Source: UBA6663 sp044226485 (GTDB taxonomy: Bacteria; Chloroflexota; Anaerolineae; Anaerolineales; UBA6663). Taken from it: a stretch of 64,000 bases of DNA. The stretch is taken from positions 1-64,000 of the forward strand of contig JBGAGY010000007.1 of assembly GCA_044226485.1 (NCBI GenBank), in the 5' to 3' direction. The notes beneath the pieces are model-generated. The model was not told the DNA's origin. It worked only from the letters and a program-made list of their open reading frames with translations, and did no database searches. Positions 25,313-35,680 of this stretch are shown here, piece by piece (the stretch's first letter is position 1; every line of letters begins with the position of its first letter). The translations under genes and the position numbers were made by a program.

Positions 25313-26069
25313 CGCTTGTCTTTCGGAAGATGATCCACCCGATCAGCAACAACACCGTCGCCTCCAGCGCCGGCACTCCCAGCGACATCACATCCGGCGC
25401 GTGGCCGCCGTAGATGGCGGCGCGATAAGCTGTCACGAGACCGGCCATCGGGTTGCCGATGGTCACCGCCGAGCGAATCCATCCGTTCTGGATCAGGCTC
25501 AGATCGTAGAACACGGGCGTGGCGAAGAACAACGGCAGGATCAGGATGTCGACCATCTGCTGCACGTCGCGAAACAGGGTATTGACGGCCGAGAGGATGA
25601 GCCCCAGCCCGACACTCAGAGCCACCTGTGTCGCCAGGATCGGCAGGATCCAGAGCAACGCGGGCGTGAAGGACACGCCGTAGAACACCATCAGGATGGC
25701 CAGCGGGATCAGGGCTACGAGGAAGTTGATGCCCGTCGCGAGCACGGTGCTGATCGGAAGGATCTCACGCGGAAAGAAGACGCGCTTGACGAGGTTGCCG
25801 TTGCCGGTGACCGATTGCGTCGAGGCCGTCAGGGCCAGGCTGAAGAAGTTCCAGGGCAGCAGCCCCGCGAGGAAGAAGACGGGATAGGCGCGCTGCGGGT
25901 TCGGCATGATCACGCCGTAGATCAGCGTGAACACCACGGTCATGACGAGCGGCGCGATCAGGCTCCACACCACGCCCAGCGCCGAGTTGCTGTAGCGCAC
26001 ACGCAGTTCGCGCAGCGTCAGCAGTCGGATGGCCTCACGGTAATTCCAGATCGGGATTTGGGTCAACAT
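25290..26069 (-). CDS. wzm: Polysaccharide ABC exporter permease (Wzm/ABC-2 type)
   Basis: A 259-residue protein with six hydrophobic segments and the ABC-2 exporter pattern (RELRVRYSNSALGVVWSLIAP near residue 20, LLPWNFFSLAL, GNGNLVKRVFFPREILP). It is the natural partner of the ATPase at 9483-10739; together they would export an undecaprenyl-linked glycan. It sits in a five-gene minus-strand operon with three GT2 enzymes upstream and the GT39-like protein downstream. Splitting permease and ATPase by 15 kb is unusual, since these genes are generally adjacent. Confidence 0.9.
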   Translation of the reverse strand: MLTQIPIWNYREAIRLLTLRELRVRYSNSALGVVWSLIAPLVMTVVFTLIYGVIMPNPQRAYPVFFLAGLLPWNFFSLALTASTQSVTGNGNLVKRVFFPREILPISTVLATGINFLVALIPLAILMVFYGVSFTPALLWILPILATQVALSVGLGLILSAVNTLFRDVQQMVDILILPLFFATPVFYDLSLIQNGWIRSAVTIGNPMAGLVTAYRAAIYGGHAPDVMSLGVPALEATVLLLIGWIIFRKTSDAFVDEL

Positions 26070-26090
26070 GCTCAGTCTGCCGCAAGGCCG

Positions 26091-27119
26091 TCAGTTCGCC
26101 GATCGGAGCGCCGCGAGCCGTCGGTATTCGCGCATTGCATCCAGGGCCGACACCAGAAACCCGGCCTCGCGCAGGTCGTTGTCGGAAAGCCGCCGCGCGC
26201 CCTGGATGCGACGCCGCGCGCGCCACAAGGCCGGCAAGCGGCCCATGGCCTCGAAGGTGCCGGTTGCCAGCGCCCGCAATCCCTCCCAGCGCCCACGCGC
26301 GACGTATTCTAGCATCCGGTATAGGTCGTAACCGATCGACGTCACCAGGCCTCGCGCCAGAGTCGCAGCCCCAAGCAGTTTCACCATGTTGGCATAACGG
26401 TTGCGCTGCATCAAACGGATCCGCAGCGGCGAAACGCGACCGCCCGCCGTGGCGCCGAAGGTGTGCCAGCACACGGCCGATGGCACCAGCCAGACTTCGC
26501 CGCCGGCCAGCCAGGCGCGCCAACACAAATCGACGTCCTCGAGATAGGCGAAATAGCCGGGGTCAAAGCCGCCCAGGTCCCAAAACGACCGCCGGCGGAT
26601 CAACAGCGCCGCGCCCGGGATCGCGGCCGTGCGCTGCCGAGCCAACCAACCCGCGGGGACTTCAGCGCGCGGCATGCCCCAGCCAACCTCGAACGCACTT
26701 CCGGCGTCCGTGAAGCGACAGCCCAGGCTCTGGACGATGTCGGTCGGGGCGCCGTCTCGCCAGAAGAGCAGGGCGCCGCCAAGGACGACGGCGCTCGGGT
26801 GCTCGCTGGCGAAAGCCAGCAACTGCTCGCACCAATCCGGCGCGAGCACGGCGTCGGCGTTGACGAGCGCCAGCCACTCGGCATCGACGGCGGCGAGCGC
26901 CCGGTTGTACCCGCCGGCGAAACCCAGGTTGGCTCCCAGCTCTAATAGCTCGACCGACGGCCACGCCTTCCGCACGTGAGCCACAGTGTCGTCGCTCGAG
27001 CCGTTGTCGGCGACGACGACCCGAGCGGGCCGGGTCTGAGCCAGCGCGGCTTTCAGACACGCGTCGATGTGGGCTCGCGCGTTGTAGGTGAGCACCACGA
27101 TGGCGACGTCGCTCGTCAT
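26091..27119 (-). CDS. Family 2 glycosyltransferase
   Basis: A 342-residue protein. The ATG at 27119 overlaps the stop of the upstream gene by 4 nt (ATGA), which decides the start. The GT2 domain fills residues 5-250: VVLTYNARAHIDACL, VADNGSSDDT, the NADAVLA acidic motif, and FDPGYFAYLEDVDLCWRAW at the acceptor side. The C-terminal 90 residues are helical and basic, perhaps membrane-associated. It is similar in type to rhamnosyltransferases. It is the third gene of the operon. Confidence 0.9.
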   Translation of the reverse strand: MTSDVAIVVLTYNARAHIDACLKAALAQTRPARVVVADNGSSDDTVAHVRKAWPSVELLELGANLGFAGGYNRALAAVDAEWLALVNADAVLAPDWCEQLLAFASEHPSAVVLGGALLFWRDGAPTDIVQSLGCRFTDAGSAFEVGWGMPRAEVPAGWLARQRTAAIPGAALLIRRRSFWDLGGFDPGYFAYLEDVDLCWRAWLAGGEVWLVPSAVCWHTFGATAGGRVSPLRIRLMQRNRYANMVKLLGAATLARGLVTSIGYDLYRMLEYVARGRWEGLRALATGTFEAMGRLPALWRARRRIQGARRLSDNDLREAGFLVSALDAMREYRRLAALRSAN

Positions 27120-28042
27120 GATCGGCCCGGGTCTGAGGGGATCGAGTCCCAGTGGCGGCGGTGCAGCGAGAGGGTGCGGCGCAAGCCAATGGGCAGGCGA
27201 TGCCCGAGCCGGCCGCTGGCGAAGCCCGCGCTCTTGGTGATCTCGTAGAGCACGGCGTACGGGATCAGGCCGGCGTGGCCGTTCTTCCACAGGTACGCCA
27301 TCTCGGCGCGGATGTAGCCGAGGCCGAGCGCCACGACATTGCGCCAGCTGTCGCCGCTGATCTCGCGCAGCGAATAGCCGCTGTCGAAGTTGCGACGGAA
27401 GAGCTGGCTCAGCGAATAGCGGTGCCCATGCTGGACGGCTGCCCCGGGTTCGTAGCGGACGGTGTAACCGGCCTCGAGTGCAGCCCGGCCGAAGGCCTGA
27501 TCCTCGCTCATGATCACGTCATCGGGAAACGGGTGAGCCAGAAGCACCGAGCGGTTGATCGCGGCGTTGACGTTCGAAAAGAAGATCCGGCCGATGCCGC
27601 CCTTGACGCTGCGCAACTTCGATTGGTCGAAGGCGTGCGGCGGATAGGTGAAGTTCAGGAAGAAGGTTTCGATCGGGCCGACGTCGGGCGGCGGCACCTG
27701 GCGACCGAAGGCGGCGGCCACCGTGGGCTCGCGCAACGGGTTGGTGAGCGTGGCGAGCCAGTTCGGCCCGGCGGGCACCGCATCCTGAGAGAGATAGACG
27801 AGCCAGTCGCCCTGAGCCAGACGCGCTGCAAGGTTGCGCGTGCGCCCATGCCCGAACTCCGCCGGCGGGATCGACACGATCCGGTCGGCGAAGGCCTTGA
27901 GCGTCGCCGGGGTCTGATCGGTCGAACCCGAGTCGATGGCCAGGATCTCGAAGGGCTCGGCGCCTTGTTGCGAGCGGATGGCAACGAGGCACTCGCGCAG
28001 CCGTTCGCCGCCGTTGAGGGTGAGCAGCAGGATCGAGATCAT
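27116..28042 (-). CDS. Family 2 glycosyltransferase
   Basis: A 308-residue protein. The ATG at 28042 overlaps the upstream stop by 4 nt. The GT2 fold begins ISILLLTLNGGERLRECL. It has an IDSGSTDQT motif, a SQDAVPA acidic motif (DXD-like) and an SEDQAFGRAALEAGY block in the acceptor region, as in rhamnosyl/glucosyltransferases of O-antigen clusters. The open frame upstream of this start only mirrors the neighbouring gene. It is coupled on both sides by ATGA overlaps. Confidence 0.9.
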   Translation of the reverse strand: MISILLLTLNGGERLRECLVAIRSQQGAEPFEILAIDSGSTDQTPATLKAFADRIVSIPPAEFGHGRTRNLAARLAQGDWLVYLSQDAVPAGPNWLATLTNPLREPTVAAAFGRQVPPPDVGPIETFFLNFTYPPHAFDQSKLRSVKGGIGRIFFSNVNAAINRSVLLAHPFPDDVIMSEDQAFGRAALEAGYTVRYEPGAAVQHGHRYSLSQLFRRNFDSGYSLREISGDSWRNVVALGLGYIRAEMAYLWKNGHAGLIPYAVLYEITKSAGFASGRLGHRLPIGLRRTLSLHRRHWDSIPSDPGRS

Positions 28043-29271
28043 TCGCCGCTGCCGCTGTGCTGGCGGGCGATTTCGAGCAGACTGAGGAAGAACGCCGACG
28101 ACGCGATCTGCACGCCGATCAGCAGGAGCGTAGCGCCCGCCAGCGATTGATGCAGATAGACAAGCTGGTTGAACAGCTGTCGGTCGCCGTTGATGTACTG
28201 GACGAGGATGTTGATGAAGATGATGGCGCCGACCAGCACGAGCGCGCCGCCGATGAACAGACCGCGTTCGAGGGTGAAGACCTTCAGCAAGGCATCGATC
28301 CAGCCGTCTTTCTCCACAAGATGCTCGGAGAAGGCATAGGCTTTGGCCGAGACGCCGAAGGTCAGCAGCATCAGGCCCAGGACGCTCAGCGCGCTGCCGA
28401 GCACCATGTAGTGCACGCCGACGTAAAGCGTGCCGAGCGTGAGCGGGCCGCTGACCAGCGCTGCCACGAGCACAAGGCCAAGAGCCAGGCAGATCAGGCC
28501 GGGCAAAACGAACAACGGTCCCGGGCTGAAGAGCAGCATGAAGCGCACATGACGCCACGCGTCGCCGATGCGGTTGAGCTTCGAGTCGCCGATGCGTGGA
28601 TGGTACGTGATCGGGATCTCGGCGATGCGCAGCTTGCGCATCGATGCCTTGATCAACATCTCGGATGCGAACTCCATGCCCGTCGTGCGCAGGTCCATGG
28701 CGGCCCAGGCCTCGCGCGTGAAGGCGCGCAACCCGGAATGAGCGTCGGAGATGCGCAGGCCAAAGAGCAGGTTCAGCATGCCGGTGAGGATCGGGTTGCC
28801 GATATAGCGGTTGGGCCAGGGCATCGCGCCCGGCAGGATCTGGCCCATGAAGCGCGAGCCGAGGACGACGTCGTCGCCGCCGCGCAGCCTTTCAAGCAGG
28901 AGCGGCGCGTCGCCGAAGTCGTAGGTGTCGTCCGAGTCGCCGATGATGATGTACCGGCCCCGGGCGCTGCGGATGCCCTTGAGGTACGCGGCGCCGTAGC
29001 CGCGTTCGGGCTGCTTGACCACTATGGCGCCCTCGCCGCGGGCGATTTCGATCGAGCCGTCGGTCGACCCGTTGTCCGATACGACGACCTCGCCGTTCAG
29101 GCCGTGCTCGATCAGGGCATTTCGCGCTTTGCGCACGCAATCCCCGATGGTGTCACGCTCATTCAGACAGGGCATCACGATCGAAACTTCGATCGACTCG
29201 TCTGGAGAGGCGAAGGCAGGCGACAGCATGGGGTCAGTGGTTGTTTGAGACAACGCAGATGTGGTCGTCAT
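28039..29271 (-). CDS. GT2 polyprenyl-phosphate sugar synthase with membrane domain (DPM1/GtrB-like)
   Basis: A 410-residue protein. Residues 28-240 form a GT2 fold of the dolichyl-phosphate-mannose-synthase type: IVMPCLNERDTIGDCV, VSDNGSTDGS, the GDSDDTYDF acidic motif, and YHPRIGDSKLNRIGDAW. Four hydrophobic segments follow (about 250-385). Such enzymes load a sugar onto a polyprenyl phosphate on the cytoplasmic face, which GT-C enzymes then use outside. That fits the GT39-like gene at the end of the same operon. It is the first gene of the five-gene operon, with TATAAT 14 nt before the ATG. Confidence 0.9.
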   Translation of the reverse strand: MTTTSALSQTTTDPMLSPAFASPDESIEVSIVMPCLNERDTIGDCVRKARNALIEHGLNGEVVVSDNGSTDGSIEIARGEGAIVVKQPERGYGAAYLKGIRSARGRYIIIGDSDDTYDFGDAPLLLERLRGGDDVVLGSRFMGQILPGAMPWPNRYIGNPILTGMLNLLFGLRISDAHSGLRAFTREAWAAMDLRTTGMEFASEMLIKASMRKLRIAEIPITYHPRIGDSKLNRIGDAWRHVRFMLLFSPGPLFVLPGLICLALGLVLVAALVSGPLTLGTLYVGVHYMVLGSALSVLGLMLLTFGVSAKAYAFSEHLVEKDGWIDALLKVFTLERGLFIGGALVLVGAIIFINILVQYINGDRQLFNQLVYLHQSLAGATLLLIGVQIASSAFFLSLLEIARQHSGSGE

Positions 29272-29285
29272 GGCGGCGAATGGAG

Positions 29286-29291
29286 ATTATA
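29286..29291 (-). promoter_or_regulatory. -10 element of the 29271-23090 polysaccharide operon
   Basis: TATAAT on the minus strand, 14 nt before the ATG at 29271. No clear -35 or Shine-Dalgarno sequence. Confidence 0.45.
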
Positions 29292-29490
29292 GCTGATGCC
29301 TTTTGGGGGCAGGGAGCACGAAAGCCCTCCCCCAGGGCGACCAGGTTTAACAATCGAGGGCCTGTTTGTCAGCTATTTTGCGAATTCTCCCGAAGGGCCA
29401 GGAGCACATCTTGTCCGAGCGGGTTGTTTCACATTCGTGGGCGTTTTGGCAGAAGGCGCGCTGCCGGTTGGAACTGACGGATCGAGCCCA

Positions 29491-29523
29491 ACAAAAAAGG
29501 GGCGGTGCCTTGCACCGCCCCTT
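29491..29523 (-). terminator. Intrinsic terminator of the chemoreceptor gene
   Basis: A 12-bp stem (29497-29508 with 29512-29523) with a 3-nt loop, followed on the minus strand by a run of six T. It lies 17 nt past the stop at 29540. Confidence 0.9.
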
Positions 29524-29539
29524 AGGCTGGTTCAGTTGC

Positions 29540-32320
29540 TTACCAGTGCCGGGTGCCGACGCCGGCTGTCGCGCGCGGTTTGGCGGCGACGTGGTGGACG
29601 ACGTCATGGCTCGGCGACGCGACAAGATCGGTCGGGATCTTGAAGCGGGTCATGGCGGAGCGCAGACGCTGGGCCATCTCGGACAGGGCCTGAGCCGAGG
29701 CCGCGACCTCTTCGGTCTGAGCGCTGATCTCCTCGGAGCTCGCCGAGACCTCTTCGACAGCGGCGCTGTTCTCTTCGCTGACGCTCGCGATCGTCTGGAC
29801 GGCCTCCGACATCTCGGAGGCGCTGGCCGCCATCTGTTCGGTGGCCGCTGTGTTCTCCTCGACGACGGCGCTGACGTTCTCGATGCGCTCGACGACGTTG
29901 GCGTTCAGCTTGGCCATCGCCTCGCTGCTCGCGCGGTTGTTCTCGGCGATCGTCGTCACTTCCTTGACGACCTGCTCGAGCTGCACCGACGCGCGCTGCA
30001 TGGCCTCGAGGGCGCTGCGGATGTCGCTGACGCGGTCCACAGCGGACTGCGCGCCTGAGTCGATGTCCTGGAAGGCCGAGCCGGCCTTGTCGGTCAGGCG
30101 CACGGCTGCTGCGACGTCGTCGCCGGCCTGGCGCATCGCCTCGACGGCTTCGCTCGCGCCGGTTTGCACGGTGCGGACCATCTCGGCGATTTCCTTGGTG
30201 GCCGTGGCCGACTTCTCGGCCAGCTTGCGCACTTCGTCAGCGACGACGGCGAAGCCCTTGCCGTGCTCACCGGCGCGCGCGGCTTCGATAGCTGCGTTGA
30301 GCGCCAGCAGGTTGGTCTGGGCGGCGATGTCGCCGATGGTCTCGACGATGCTGCCGATCTGGGCCGAGTGCCGGCCGAGGTCGCGGACGCGCTCCGACAG
30401 TTGTTCGGTCGCGGAGCGCACGCGCTCCATGCCCTTCACAGTCTCGGCCACGATCGCGCCACCGCCGTGGGCGGCCTGGGCCGCCGAGCCCGTGTCGCGG
30501 GCCACGGCTGCCGCGGCATGATCCATCTGGCCGAGCGCACCCACCAGGGCGGTGTGCACGTCGCCGGCGCGGCGCATGCCGGCCGCCTGTTCGCGGGCGC
30601 CATGGCTGATTTCGGTCGCGGTGCGCGACAGCTGCGCCATGGCGGTTGAGGTCTCGGAGATCGAGCTCGCCTGCACCTGTGAGCCCTGGGCGACGCCTTC
30701 GATCGCGCGCCGGACTTCGTCGACGACGCTGGCCGTCCGCGCCACGCTGTCGGCCTGCTGGGTGGCGCCACGCGCGAGCTGCTGCATCGTCGAGGCGATC
30801 TGGTTGGTGGCGTGTCCGCTTTCGGATGCGGCGCCCGCCATCGCCTGGGACGCGCTGGTGATCGATTCGGCTTCGACGTTCACCTCGGAGATCAGGGTGC
30901 GCAGGCTCTGAGTCATTTCGACGAAGGCCAGGCCCAGGGTGTCGCGCGGCGACGCCGGCTCGAGGTTCTCGGTCAGATTGCCGCCGGCGATCTGGGTCGC
31001 GTGCTGCGCCATGTTGCGCATGTACGCGATCGTCGTGCGGAAGGCATCGGCCAGCTGGCCGAACTCGTCGCCGCTGCGATGGTTGATGACCTGTTCGGTG
31101 TCGCCAAGGGCCAGGCCCTTCGCCGCGGTCACCATGGATTGCACCGGCCGCGCGACCGACGCTGCAACGATCCGCATGACAAAAGCTGCGCCGATCGCCA
31201 GGACGAGCGAGATGCCGCCGAGGATCAGGAACAACTGCTGAGTGGTCTGCGCCAGTTGCGTCTCGACCGTCATGTATTCGTCTTCGTAGGCGCCGACGCC
31301 GATGACCCAGTTGTAGGGCGCGTAGTAAGCCACGCGCGTGATCTTCCAACGCGGTTCGGGGTCGCCCGGGTTCAGCCAGCGATAGCGCACGGTGCCCAGC
31401 TCGCCGGGCTTGAGCGCGGTCGCGGTGTCGATGATCGTCTGGACGACGGGCTGGCCGTCGGCGTCCTTGGTGTCCCAGATGTTCTCGCCGTCGCGCTCGC
31501 CGTTCTTGGAGATGATGTACGTGCCCTTCTCCGTCCCGGAGCTTCCGAGGACGTACACATAGCCGGTGTCGCCGACAACTGTGTTGTACAGGGCGTTGCG
31601 GAGCGTCGAGGCGCCGTCGCGCGGCACACCGACGAACATCATGCCGATGACGTTGCCCTTGGCGTCGACCAGAGGCTCGTACGAACTGACATACCAGGCA
31701 TTGACGACGTACGCGACGCCCGTGTAAGTCTCGCCGGTCAACACCTTCGCCAGGACTGCGTTGGGTTTGCCGTCTGCCATGGTTGCGGGAATGAAGGTGC
31801 CGGTGGCCGGCTTGCCTTCGGCCGTCTGCACGGTCGTGGCGACGCGGATCATGTCGCCGGCGTCGTTCATGCGCTGGAAGATCGTGACAGCGCCGCCGGT
31901 CGACTCGCCGACAGACTTCACCCAGGTCATCAACGACTCGGTCGAAGACCCGAAGCGCGCTTCGGGAAGGTTGATCGTTTGCGTGGTCTTGTCGAACTGA
32001 TTGGTCGCGGTCCACTCAGCGGTCCGGGTGCTGAGCGTGAATCCGCCCGAGTTGTCGACATTCTGAAGGGCCAGGTGGCTGAGCGCCGTGACCTGCTGCC
32101 GCAGCGCCGTGTCTTCAGACTCGATCAATCGCATGACGCCCTGGGCGATGTGGTTGAGGTCGTCGGAGGCCAGATGCTCGGCGCTGGCCGTGGCCATGGT
32201 CGACATCTGATTGATGCCCCACAGGCTGGCCGCCACCACCGCCACGACGGCGATGACGACTCCCGAGATCCCCATGGTCATCCATTGGGTGCGGATCGGC
32301 AGATCGTTGAATCTCTTCAT
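29540..32320 (-). CDS. Methyl-accepting chemotaxis protein with periplasmic Cache sensor
   Basis: About 926 residues. The start at 32320 (MKRFNDLPIRTQW) is preferred; a start at 32356 would add 12 residues. A first membrane segment (about 15-38) is followed by a double-Cache-like sensor domain (about 40-300, with YVYVLGSSG and APYNWVIGVGAYEDEY). A second membrane segment lies near 310-330, then a HAMP domain and a long methyl-accepting coiled coil. The hairpin tip is QTNLLALNAAIEAARAGEHG, which contacts CheA/CheW. No che or flagellar genes are in the window, so the receptor is an orphan here and may serve twitching, chemotaxis or another Che-type pathway. Confidence 0.93.
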   Translation of the reverse strand: MKRFNDLPIRTQWMTMGISGVVIAVVAVVAASLWGINQMSTMATASAEHLASDDLNHIAQGVMRLIESEDTALRQQVTALSHLALQNVDNSGGFTLSTRTAEWTATNQFDKTTQTINLPEARFGSSTESLMTWVKSVGESTGGAVTIFQRMNDAGDMIRVATTVQTAEGKPATGTFIPATMADGKPNAVLAKVLTGETYTGVAYVVNAWYVSSYEPLVDAKGNVIGMMFVGVPRDGASTLRNALYNTVVGDTGYVYVLGSSGTEKGTYIISKNGERDGENIWDTKDADGQPVVQTIIDTATALKPGELGTVRYRWLNPGDPEPRWKITRVAYYAPYNWVIGVGAYEDEYMTVETQLAQTTQQLFLILGGISLVLAIGAAFVMRIVAASVARPVQSMVTAAKGLALGDTEQVINHRSGDEFGQLADAFRTTIAYMRNMAQHATQIAGGNLTENLEPASPRDTLGLAFVEMTQSLRTLISEVNVEAESITSASQAMAGAASESGHATNQIASTMQQLARGATQQADSVARTASVVDEVRRAIEGVAQGSQVQASSISETSTAMAQLSRTATEISHGAREQAAGMRRAGDVHTALVGALGQMDHAAAAVARDTGSAAQAAHGGGAIVAETVKGMERVRSATEQLSERVRDLGRHSAQIGSIVETIGDIAAQTNLLALNAAIEAARAGEHGKGFAVVADEVRKLAEKSATATKEIAEMVRTVQTGASEAVEAMRQAGDDVAAAVRLTDKAGSAFQDIDSGAQSAVDRVSDIRSALEAMQRASVQLEQVVKEVTTIAENNRASSEAMAKLNANVVERIENVSAVVEENTAATEQMAASASEMSEAVQTIASVSEENSAAVEEVSASSEEISAQTEEVAASAQALSEMAQRLRSAMTRFKIPTDLVASPSHDVVHHVAAKPRATAGVGTRHW

Positions 32321-32527
32321 AGGTTCGGTGTCCCCCAGGCGCCGGTCGGTTGACATGTGACCGGGCCAATTTGCTCCTCATTGATGGTATCGAGGATCGG
32401 GGACGTGTCCGTAAACCACGCCGAAAAGCAAGCTCAAACGTAAGTAAATCTCAGTCCGACTGAAAACGCGGACCCTGTCTCTCTCAAACCGCTGTCATAA
32501 AGGGTTGGTTCTATTGGCTGCTCGGCA

Positions 32528-34210
32528 TCACGCCGATCCGCTGATTTCAGCAATCAGCACATCGAACGGGCTCAACTCGATCGACCCCAGATCGATCCCC
32601 GCGCCGTCCGATCCGTCGAGGCGGAACAGGGTTCGCGCGGCGCGAGGGCCAATCGCCAGGTTCTGCGTGGCCTCAGAGAAATTCAAAGCCACCACGCAGG
32701 CTTGCGCCGGGTCGGCGCTGCGCCGCCAGAAAGCCAGGATGTCGTTGCCTGTGTCGATGCCCTCGTACTCGCCGCCCGAGAGGGCCGGGCTGGCCCGCCG
32801 GACGCGAAGCAGACGGCGATAGAAGTTGAGGATGGAGGACGGATCCGCCTCCTGGTCCGCCACGTTGACGCCCTGAGCATGGTTGGCGTGCACGGGCAGC
32901 CAGGTGTCGACGCCGGCCCGGCTGAAGCCAGCGTTGGGCCCGGAGTCCCACTGAAGCGGACTCCGGCAGCGGTCGCGGGTGGTCGCGAGCGCAGCGGCCA
33001 GCGCCTGCTCGGGCGGGATGCCCTGACGCTCGGTCTGGAGCCGATAGCGCTTCGACGCGGCGGTGTCGCGGATCTGATCGAGCGAGGTCAGCTCCAGATC
33101 GGCCATCCCAATCTCTTCGCCGTTGTAGAGGAAGGGCGTGCCTTTCAAGGTGAGCACCAGGGCCGCATGCAGTCGTGCGAGCGCAGCATCGTGGACGCCG
33201 TCGCCGAAGCGCGACAGGACCCTTGGCGAGTCGTGGTTCCCGAGGGTGTTGCATGGCCAGGCGCCAGCGGGCAGGGCGCTCAACCGCTCGACCTGATTGG
33301 CGCGGATGTGCGCGGCCGTGAGACGTTCCGTCCGCAGCAGCGGGAAGTTGAACACGAGATGAAGTTCGTCGTCGTCGACGCCGTGAAAGGTCACGTCTTC
33401 ATCTTCGCCGATCAACACCCGTTCCCCCGGATAGCTGTCGATCAGCGCGCGCAGTTCACGCAACAACTCGTGCACGCCCGGCTGCCTGAGCTGGTGTTCC
33501 ATCAACGTCCAATAGCTCTCCTGGTCGAGCATATTGGCGTCGAGGATCTGATCGGGAGGCAAAGGATACGAATGGTCGGGCAGGTCGGGGCGCTCGAAAA
33601 CTGTTGCGATGGCGTCGAGGCGGAAGCCGTCCACGCCCAGGTCGAGCCAGAAACGCACGGCGTCCCACATGGCCTGTTTGACTTCGGGGTTGCGCCAGTT
33701 GAGATCAGGCTGCTCTTTGAGGAAGACGTTGTAGTAGTACTGGCCCGTGGTCGGATCCAACGTCCAGGCCGAGCCGCCGAAGATCGAGGCCCAGTTGTTC
33801 GGCGCGCCGCCGTCGCGACCGTCGCGCCAGATGTACCAGTCGCGCCTGGGATTGTCGCGGCTCGAGCGCGATTCGACGAACCAGGGATGCTGATCGGACG
33901 TATGGTTCAGCACGAGGTCGAGGATGACGCGGATGCCACGCGCATGAGCGGCGTCGAGAAAGGCCACGAAGTCGTCGATCGAACCGTACTCGGGCGCGAC
34001 GTTCGAGTAGTCGGTGATGTCGTAACCGCAATCCTTGAACGGAGACGGAAAGTGAGGTGAGAGCCAGATCGCGTCGATGCCGAGGTCGCGCAAATGATCA
34101 AGCCGCGCCGTGATGCCCGGGAAGTCGCCGATGCCGTCGCCGTTCCCGTCGGCGAAACTGCGCGGATAGATCTGATAGAAAACGGCCGTCTGCCACCACT
34201 TGAGCGCCAT
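32528..34210 (-). CDS. GH13 alpha-glucosidase (oligo-1,6-glucosidase/trehalose-hydrolase type)
   Basis: A 560-residue cytoplasmic protein starting at the ATG at 34210, with GAGGG 6 nt upstream. The N-terminus YQIYPRSFADGNGDGIGDF is the hallmark of the GH13 oligo-1,6-glucosidase subfamilies. Conserved region I is DLVLNH, region II GVDGFRLDAI (nucleophile Asp), region III VLIGEDED (acid Glu) and region IV NHDSPR (transition-state Asp). A C-terminal beta domain completes the usual length. It hydrolyses alpha-glucosidic bonds of imported oligosaccharides; the linkage cannot be told. The sugar-ABC ATPase lies upstream on the same strand, separated by a terminator. Confidence 0.92.
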   Translation of the reverse strand: MALKWWQTAVFYQIYPRSFADGNGDGIGDFPGITARLDHLRDLGIDAIWLSPHFPSPFKDCGYDITDYSNVAPEYGSIDDFVAFLDAAHARGIRVILDLVLNHTSDQHPWFVESRSSRDNPRRDWYIWRDGRDGGAPNNWASIFGGSAWTLDPTTGQYYYNVFLKEQPDLNWRNPEVKQAMWDAVRFWLDLGVDGFRLDAIATVFERPDLPDHSYPLPPDQILDANMLDQESYWTLMEHQLRQPGVHELLRELRALIDSYPGERVLIGEDEDVTFHGVDDDELHLVFNFPLLRTERLTAAHIRANQVERLSALPAGAWPCNTLGNHDSPRVLSRFGDGVHDAALARLHAALVLTLKGTPFLYNGEEIGMADLELTSLDQIRDTAASKRYRLQTERQGIPPEQALAAALATTRDRCRSPLQWDSGPNAGFSRAGVDTWLPVHANHAQGVNVADQEADPSSILNFYRRLLRVRRASPALSGGEYEGIDTGNDILAFWRRSADPAQACVVALNFSEATQNLAIGPRAARTLFRLDGSDGAGIDLGSIELSPFDVLIAEISGSA

Positions 34211-34350
34211 GTGCATCCCTCGACGATTGATGCCGCCATCTTACAACATGGAAAGGGCAGAGTGCTCCAGCCGCGGATTCCGCTGATGGGTCGATGAATT
34301 ACGGATCGTCAGTCGTTTCTCTCAGCACAATCCGCGGCCACAGCACTCCA

Positions 34351-34380
34351 AACAAAAACCCGCAGGTGGAGGCCTGCGGG
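34351..34380 (-). terminator. Intrinsic terminator of the sugar-ABC ATPase gene
   Basis: An 8-bp stem (34359-34366 with 34373-34380) with a 6-nt loop, followed on the minus strand by TTTTTGTTT. It lies 30 nt past the stop at 34411. Confidence 0.88.
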
Positions 34381-34410
34381 CTTTCGACATGTGAGCGAAC
34401 GAACGCGGCC

Positions 34411-35511
<1,101 letters not shown>

Positions 35512-35545
35512 GATTCTTCCCTTTCAGTTCTAGTATGGTGAGTCG

Positions 35546-35551
35546 ATTATA
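35546..35551 (-). promoter_or_regulatory. -10 element of the sugar-ABC ATPase gene
   Basis: TATAAT on the minus strand, 34 nt before the ATG at 35511. An AGGGAAG ribosome-binding site lies between, so this gene has a conventional leader. Confidence 0.5.
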
Positions 35552-35620
35552 CAGCCGCGGTCTGGTCACAACGATGTCCATTTCCTGGGAGCGCGCCCAT
35601 TTTTCGCGGAGAAATACACC

Positions 35621-35651
35621 CAAAAAGGGGCGCCCAGAACGGGCGCCCCTT
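35621..35651 (-). terminator. Intrinsic terminator of the YceI gene
   Basis: An 11-bp perfect stem (35625-35635 with 35641-35651) with an AGAAC loop, followed on the minus strand by TTTTTGGG. It lies 30 nt past the stop at 35681. Confidence 0.9.
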
Positions 35652-35680
35652 GATTTGGCAGGCGAGGACGAACCAGTCGC

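Noticed and set aside
30267..32353. Long frames on both strands over the chemoreceptor gene
   Set aside because: They are shadows of a chemoreceptor with clear Cache, HAMP and signalling-tip motifs.
32321..32527. Possible c-di-GMP riboswitch upstream of the chemoreceptor
   Set aside because: I looked for the conserved GEMM-I core and found neither it nor a tetraloop-receptor layout.
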